From Ruminococcus sp. (GTDB lineage: Bacteria > Bacillota > Clostridia > Oscillospirales > Ruminococcaceae), in assembly GCA_017542475.1 (NCBI GenBank), contig JAFXXD010000031.1:18106-82105 (forward strand): DNA of 64,000 bases, given 5' to 3'. Shown piece by piece: positions 59,879 through 64,000 of this stretch (positions are counted from its first letter, which is position 1; the number at the start of each line of letters is the position of its first letter). A model generated the notes under the pieces. It was not told where the DNA came from, did no database searches, and was given only the letters and a program-made list of their open reading frames with translations. The translations under genes and the position numbers were made by a program.

Positions 59879-60790
59879 TCAATCAAAAAGACCCGTACTG
59901 AAATAGCGGTCGCCGCGGTCGGGGAAGACCGTCACGATGTTGCCCTTTGCGCCGCTGTCTATGAGCTTCAGTACCGCCGCCATTGCCGCTCCCGAGGAAG
60001 AGCCCGCGATGATCCCCTCTGTCCTTGCGAGCAGACGCGCCGTGCTGAATGCCTCGTCGTCGTTCATCTTGATAACGCCGTCCACGAGGGACATATCCAT
60101 TGTCTCGGCGATGAAATCGTTGCCTATGCCCTCGATGTTGTAGTCGGCGTGCTCACCGCCGCCCATAGTCGAGCCGAGCGGGTCTGCGAGTATCCCCTTC
60201 GCTGTGGGTACGCGCTCCTTGATGTAGCGGAGTATGCCCGTGTAGGTGCCGCCGCTTCCCGCGCCTGCCACGACGTAGTCTATCTTGCCGTCGAGAGCCT
60301 CGTATATCTCGCGTCCCGTGGTCTCGTAGTGGGCGAGCGGGTTGCTCTGATTCTTGAACTGCTCCAGCGATATGGAGTTCGGTATCTGCGCCTTTATCTC
60401 CTCTGCCTTCGCGACTGCTCCGAGCATTCCCTGCTCGCGGGGAGTGTTCACCACCTCCGCACCGAGAGCACGCAGAAGCGACTGCTTCTCAGCCGAGAAC
60501 TTGGTCGGCACCACGAAGATGATACGGTAGCCGCGGTTCAGAGCCGCAAACGCTATGCCAAGTCCCGTATTGCCCGCGGTAGCCTCTACGATAGTGCCGC
60601 CCGCTCTGAGAAGTCCCTTCTGCTCGGCGTCGTTTATCATATACAGTCCCGTGCGGTCCTTTACGCTTCCCGAGGGGTTCCAGAGCTCCAGCTTCGCGAA
60701 CACGTTCACGCCCTCAGCCTGCACGATATTTCCGAGCCTCACCAGCGGCGTATTGCCGATGAGCGCCTGCATTGAATCATAGTAGTTCAT
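59879..60790 (-). CDS. cysK: Cysteine synthase / cystathionine beta-synthase family protein
   Basis: A 303-residue fold-type II PLP enzyme. The PLP lysine is in NPSGSVKDRTGLY (about residues 38-50), TAGNTGLGIAFAAL binds substrate, and GSGGTYTGILRY binds phosphate. IEGIGNDFIAETMD and EGIIAGSSSGAA are also typical of the OAS-dependent beta-synthase MccA, so beta-synthase activity is possible. The ATG at 60790 overlaps the stop of the transsulfuration gene, and GGAGG lies 7 bp upstream. The pair may convert homocysteine to cysteine. Confidence 0.88.
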   Translation of the reverse strand: MNYYDSMQALIGNTPLVRLGNIVQAEGVNVFAKLELWNPSGSVKDRTGLYMINDAEQKGLLRAGGTIVEATAGNTGLGIAFAALNRGYRIIFVVPTKFSAEKQSLLRALGAEVVNTPREQGMLGAVAKAEEIKAQIPNSISLEQFKNQSNPLAHYETTGREIYEALDGKIDYVVAGAGSGGTYTGILRYIKERVPTAKGILADPLGSTMGGGEHADYNIEGIGNDFIAETMDMSLVDGVIKMNDDEAFSTARLLARTEGIIAGSSSGAAMAAVLKLIDSGAKGNIVTVFPDRGDRYFSTGLFD

Positions 60791-61950
60791 CACTTTACCT
60801 CCGCTTTCTCTATCGCCTGTGCGAGGTCGGCGAGGATGTCGTCAATGCTCTCTATGCCGACCGACAGGCGGATAAGTCCGTCCGTGATACCGACCTTTCT
60901 GCGGATATCAGCGGGTATTGAAGCGTGCGTCATCGTTGCGGGGTGGCATACCAGCGACTCCACGCCGCCGAGGCTCTCCGCCAGCGAGATGAGCTCCAAG
61001 CTCTCGAAGAAGCGGCGGATATCGTAGTTCTCGCGGAGCTCAAACGATATCATCGCTCCGCCGTTCTTAGCCTGTCTGCGGTTGACCTCATAGCCCTGCG
61101 ACGTCGGCAGACCAGGATAGTAGACGTTCTTGACCGCCTTGTGCCCGTCGAGGAAATGAGCCGCCTTTTCAGCGTTCTCGACGTGCCTGTCGAGACGTAC
61201 CGCGAGGGTCTTGATACCTCTTATAAGCAGGAAGGAATCGAAAGGTCCGAGGACGCCGCCCGTGGAGTTCTGAATGAAGGCTATCTGCTCGGCGAGCTCG
61301 GGAGTGCTGACTACTGCCAGTCCCGCGACAACGTCGCTGTGTCCGCCGAGGTACTTGGTCGCGCTGTGGACAACTATGTCCGCGCCGAGGGTGAGCGGCT
61401 TCTGCTAATAGGGGGTCATAAAGGTGTTGTCCACGATGACGAGCAGACCGTGTCTGTGCGAGACCTCCGCGACTGCCGCGATATCGGTCACTGTCATAAG
61501 GGGATTTGCGGGGCTTTCGATGATGACCGCCTTTACGTCGTCGGTTATCTGGCTCTCGTAGACGGAGAGGTCGGTGGTGTCGGCGATGGTGTAGGTGTAG
61601 CCGAAGTGGTCGAAGACCTTGCTCAGCAGGCGGAAGGTACCGCCGTAGACGTTGCTGGAAATGAGCACGCGGTCGCCGCTGTGGAGAAGGCTCAGCACCG
61701 CAGTCAGAGCCGCCATTCCCGAGCCGAATGCAAAGCCCGCATAGCCGCCCTCCAAGTCCCTGATGAGAGCCTCAAGAGCCTCGCGGGTGGGATTGCCTGT
61801 GCGCGAATACTCGTAGCCGCGCATCTTTCCGAGACCGTCCTGCTTGTAGGTGGAGGTCTGATATATCGGGATATTCACCGCGCCCGTGCGCTCGTCAATT
61901 GATATCCCGCCGTGTATAAGTGCTGTTTCTGTGGTTGTATATTTACTCAT
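60790..61950 (-). pseudogene. Transsulfuration enzyme (cystathionine gamma-synthase/lyase type) interrupted by an amber codon
   Basis: A frame of 386 codons with one in-frame TAG at codon 182 (61405-61407). Before it: TETALIHGGISIDERTGAVN, TGNPTREALEALIRDLEG and VIVDNTFMTPY. After it, in the same frame: QKPLTLGADIVVHSATKYLG with the PLP lysine, then GGVESLVCHPATMTHAS. Homologues have Leu or Phe where the stop lies, and TTG to TAG is one change. The truncated product lacks the PLP lysine. An assembly or sequencing error, a real nonsense mutation or suppression are all possible. Confidence 0.82.
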
Positions 61951-61969
61951 AATAATTCTCCTTTTATCT

Positions 61970-62205
61970 CTGTAGGGGGCGATGCCTACATCGCCCCGTC
62001 AAACGTATTGTATATTCACGGGCTGATGTTAAGCTGCGTACCAAATCTATGATTTGGATTTCGCAGCTATATGCAGCTCCGCTGCTGGGCATCAGCCCCT
62101 ACACAAGTATGTTCATTCGACGTGATGTAGGGGACGCCGCCCTCGGCGTCCCGTAAATATGTCGGTTGCCAACGGGCGGGCGAGGGCGCCCGCCCCTACA
62201 TCTTA
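61970..62205. repeat. TGTAGGG-type hairpin array with an insertion inside one loop
   Basis: TGTAGGGGGCGATG-CCTA-CATCGCCCC is followed by GGGCTGATG (62020-62028) and CATCAGCCC (62090-62098), which here enclose 61 nt and not the usual 4. The insert is itself palindromic (GCTGCGTACCAAATC ... GATTTGGATTTCGCAGC). Further units with GGGGACGCC/GGCGTCCC and GGGCGGGCGAGGGCGCCCGC follow. Confidence 0.8.
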
Positions 62206-62212
62206 GCTCTGA

Positions 62213-63109
62213 CTACTCATAGTCATACCCCGCGGTGTAGGTAGCGGAAATGAGGCTGACGTTTTCAAATGCCCTGAGGTCGTCGGTGCGTCCGTCAAAG
62301 TATTCCCTCTGCACCTTCTCGGGCGGCATATACGTATCTATCTGAAAGCCCAGCGAGTACAGCGCACGCGAGACCTCGTTGTAGTCGAAGCCGCCGCGCA
62401 TCACCTCTCCGAGCGATTCCGTTATCTCCTCGAGCTTCCCGACCCTGCGCGGGAACTCGCCCGTCTTTATCGGGTAGTCGAACACGACCCCGCTCCCGAG
62501 CGACGAGAGCTCCGACATCTGCCTCAGCGTGTCCGAGAAGACGTCGAGCGTCAGGTAGTAGGACACGCCCAGTATGCTGAAGAAGGTCTTTTTCTGCGGG
62601 TCAAAGCCTGCCTCTATGAGCTTGCCGCACATTCGCTCCTTCTCGAAATCCACGGGTACGAAGTGCACGTTTGCGGGTATGTTCCATTCGAGCTCGCGTA
62701 TCCGTTCGAGCTTGTAGCGCTGGGTGTCGGGGTGGTCTATCTCGAATATCTCGATGTTCTCGTTCGTGTTGCGGAAGGAGAACGTGTCCGAGCCCGCGCC
62801 GCATATCACGTACTGTATCTTCCCGTTTTCGGCGGCGAAGTCCGCGAGCCTCACCTCGTTGAAGTGTATCCTCGACAGCGGTATCGGAGCGAAATATTCC
62901 CCGATTATCTGCTCGGCGTCCTCGCGGGACAGCCTCTGCGAGCCGTCAAGCCCGCTCCTTATCATATCATAAAGCTCGTCGTACTCTTCCTTGCCCATAA
63001 AGTCGTAGGCGAGGTAGTCGTCGAATATCTTCTGCCTCGACCTGTTCGAGTGCCACGCTCTCACGAACGCGCACAGCTTGGCAGTTACGCTTTCTCTCTC
63101 GTTGACCAT
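62213..63109 (-). CDS. Class I SAM-dependent methyltransferase (LCMT-like)
   Basis: A 298-residue methyltransferase of the leucine carboxyl methyltransferase-like family (also called TIGR00027 group in bacteria). The AdoMet motif is YVICGAGSDTFSFRN (about residues 97-111), motif II is IFEIDHPDTQRYKLERIREL, and FFSILGVSYYLTLDVFSDTL is typical. Substrates in bacteria are unknown, often polyketides or small acids. The ATG at 63109 has GGAGG 5 bp upstream. Upstream lie a terminator, a 30-codon leader and a consensus promoter, so its expression is probably attenuated. Confidence 0.87.
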   Translation of the reverse strand: MVNERESVTAKLCAFVRAWHSNRSRQKIFDDYLAYDFMGKEEYDELYDMIRSGLDGSQRLSREDAEQIIGEYFAPIPLSRIHFNEVRLADFAAENGKIQYVICGAGSDTFSFRNTNENIEIFEIDHPDTQRYKLERIRELEWNIPANVHFVPVDFEKERMCGKLIEAGFDPQKKTFFSILGVSYYLTLDVFSDTLRQMSELSSLGSGVVFDYPIKTGEFPRRVGKLEEITESLGEVMRGGFDYNEVSRALYSLGFQIDTYMPPEKVQREYFDGRTDDLRAFENVSLISATYTAGYDYE

Positions 63110-63119
63110 AAGCTCCTCC

Positions 63120-63158
63120 AAAAATAAAAATGCGCGGAACGCCGACGCACTCCACGCA
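63120..63158 (-). terminator. Leader terminator before the methyltransferase gene
   Basis: Minus-strand RNA: UGCGUGGAG, a 10-nt loop, UUCCGCGCA and UUUUUAUUUUU. It ends 10 bp before the methyltransferase start and 20 bp after the leader peptide stop. Transcripts must pass it to express the enzyme. Confidence 0.82.
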
Positions 63159-63178
63159 TAAAAGTACACTCACTGATG

Positions 63179-63271
63179 TTAAGAGAAGGCGCAACATCGC
63201 TGAGCATAAGCACGCAGAATACGCATAGCTTTACTGTCACACATACAATACCAGCACATATTCGTTCTCAT
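63179..63271 (-). CDS. Cys/Met-rich 30-residue leader peptide
   Basis: The frame codes for MRTNMCWYCMCDSKAMRILR then AYAQRCCAFS. It has five Cys and four Met in 30 codons, plus a Trp and two Tyr. GGGAG lies 8 bp upstream of the ATG, and the frame begins about 50 bp after a perfect promoter. The order promoter, Cys-rich peptide, terminator, enzyme resembles amino-acid attenuation. A second possibility is a small peptide product modified by the methyltransferase. It is too short for usual gene finding. Confidence 0.68.
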   Translation of the reverse strand: MRTNMCWYCMCDSKAMRILRAYAQRCCAFS

Positions 63272-63322
63272 GTTCAGCACTCCCTTCGGTTAATTTACTG
63301 TATTCCTATCGGAACTATATGA

Positions 63323-63351
63323 ATTATAGCATATGACCGACATATTGTCAA
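63323..63351 (-). promoter_or_regulatory. Consensus sigma-A promoter of the leader-methyltransferase unit
   Basis: Minus strand: TTGACA (63346-63351), 17 bp, TATAAT (63323-63328). Both hexamers are exact. Confidence 0.93.
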
Positions 63352-63439
63352 TAGCCTGCGGCTATATTCGGCAATAGTTATAGAAACACCCTATAATCTG
63401 CATAGTCTTTGTGGATTTTGCAGTCCTGCAAGTCAAGAT

Positions 63440-63700
63440 ATTATGTCCACACAGATGATATCTTGATATCTTGATATCTTGGCGCGGTGTCCACGCTGCC
63501 GATTCACGCAGTCGCTCGGCGCGGTGTCCGCGCTGCCAATTCACGCAGTCGCTCGTAAACTCGCTTACCTGTACGGACGGCGGGTCTTTTCCCGCGAGCC
63601 TTACCAATCAATAATATGTTGATATCTTGATATCTTGAACGCAGTAAAGTGATAAAGTAAAATTGAATGTGGGGGACGGAATTAATGAATAGTGCATAAT
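63440..63700. repeat. Mosaic repeat region homologous to 17533-17700
   Basis: GATATCTT octads (63460-63480) are followed by two 37-bp tandem units (63481-63517 and 63518-63554, differing at two bases), the inverse block of 14438-14520 (63540-63608), then TTACCAATCAATAATA, further octads, AGTAAAGTGATAAAGTAAAA and GGACGGAATTAATGAATA as at 17533-17650. Confidence 0.7.
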
Positions 63701-63705
63701 TGTGG

Positions 63706-64000
63706 TGTAGGGGCGCATTCCGTGCGCCCGCCAATGACCGCCAGACTAACGGCTTCATTCCGTAGGGGCGGCGTCCCGCCGCCCGCAATTATACCGCAAA
63801 ACCCACGGCGACGACCTGTAGGGACGACCATCGGTCGTCCGCAAATAATCCGTACCAATTACCGTTAACGTTAATACGGACGCGCAATGCGCGTCCCTAC
63901 ATCGGTCGATTGAATGTATTCGTGTAGGGGCGGCGCCCTCGCCCGCCCGCAATTATACCGCAAAACCCACGGCGACGACCTGTAGGGACGACCATCGGTC
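63706..64000. repeat. TGTAGGG-type hairpin array running to the window end
   Basis: Units TGTAGGGGCGCATTCCGTGC then GCCC, GTAGGGGCGGCGTCCCGCCG then CCC, TGTAGGGACGACCATCGGTC then GTCC, GGACGCGCAATGCGCGTCCC with TACA and GTAGGGGCGGCGCCCTCGCC. The order matches 17701-17900 in part. The phrase ATTATACCGCAAAACCCACG occurs twice (63788 and 63953), so part of the array is duplicated. No gene is seen. Confidence 0.78.

Noticed and set aside
61951-62212. SAM riboswitch before the transsulfuration gene
   Set aside because: The region consists of hairpin repeats; no SAM-I type helices or conserved core were found.
63362-63952. Small minus-strand frames near the window end
   Set aside because: They lie wholly within hairpin and mosaic repeats and have no ribosome sites.
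1-64000. tRNA, rRNA, prophage and transposase genes
   Set aside because: I looked for T-loop (GGTTCRA) contexts, rRNA segments, integrase and DDE-type proteins and saw none; a covariance scan would be decisive for tRNA.

Overview
The window looks like a chromosomal segment of a low-to-mid GC Gram-positive anaerobe of the Oscillospiraceae/Ruminococcus type. Supporting signs are the Firmicutes division cluster (divIVA, ylmH, sepF, yggS), the mutS-mutL-miaA-hfq order, a dockerin-tailed GH26 mannanase, a cohesin-plus-dockerin protein, a ferredoxin, a four-subunit 2-oxoacid:ferredoxin oxidoreductase and consensus sigma-A promoters. I found no rRNA, tRNA, prophage, transposase or CRISPR array.

Layout. 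1-17.4 kb is one long leftward block: rluD (cut by the window edge), lspA, ileS, divIVA, ylmH, sepF, yggS, an HlyD-like protein, hfq, miaA, mutL, mutS, a YlbF-like protein, a lipoprotein and miaB. 18-26 kb holds the mannanase, a small unknown protein and a four-gene Gld-type ABC system. 26-35 kb is the rimP-nusA-ylxR-ylxQ-infB-rbfA-nrnA-truB-ribF operon, with a consensus promoter before rimP. 35-41.5 kb holds surface and secreted proteins, a ferredoxin and a flippase-like protein. 41.7-46 kb is a rightward block: aminotransferase, unknown gene, trpS, mazG, hup, rqcP. 46-52.7 kb has an epimerase, a second solute-binding lipoprotein, metF with a stand-alone MetH reactivation protein, ung, and a TtcA-like enzyme followed by a rod-shaped RNA candidate. 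53-59.7 kb is a LysR, oxidoreductase, phenylacetate-CoA-ligase-like and aminotransferase cluster. 59.9-63.4 kb is sulfur metabolism: cysteine synthase, a gamma-type transsulfuration enzyme interrupted by an in-frame amber codon, and a methyltransferase behind a Cys/Met-rich 30-codon leader and an intrinsic terminator.

Three things stand out. First, the oxidoreductase operon and the ligase gene carry two promoters with identical operator geometry (22-bp dyad, 18 bp, TTGGAC, 18 bp, TATAAT), which suggests co-control by the adjacent LysR protein. Second, the methyltransferase has all the parts of a peptide-leader attenuator. Third, the intergenic spaces are filled with mosaic palindromic repeats. 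One family keeps a ~46-bp two-hairpin core but has different 7-bp tandem arms from copy to copy. Another has TGTAGGG ends and many self-complementary stem words. Some copies appear nested inside others.
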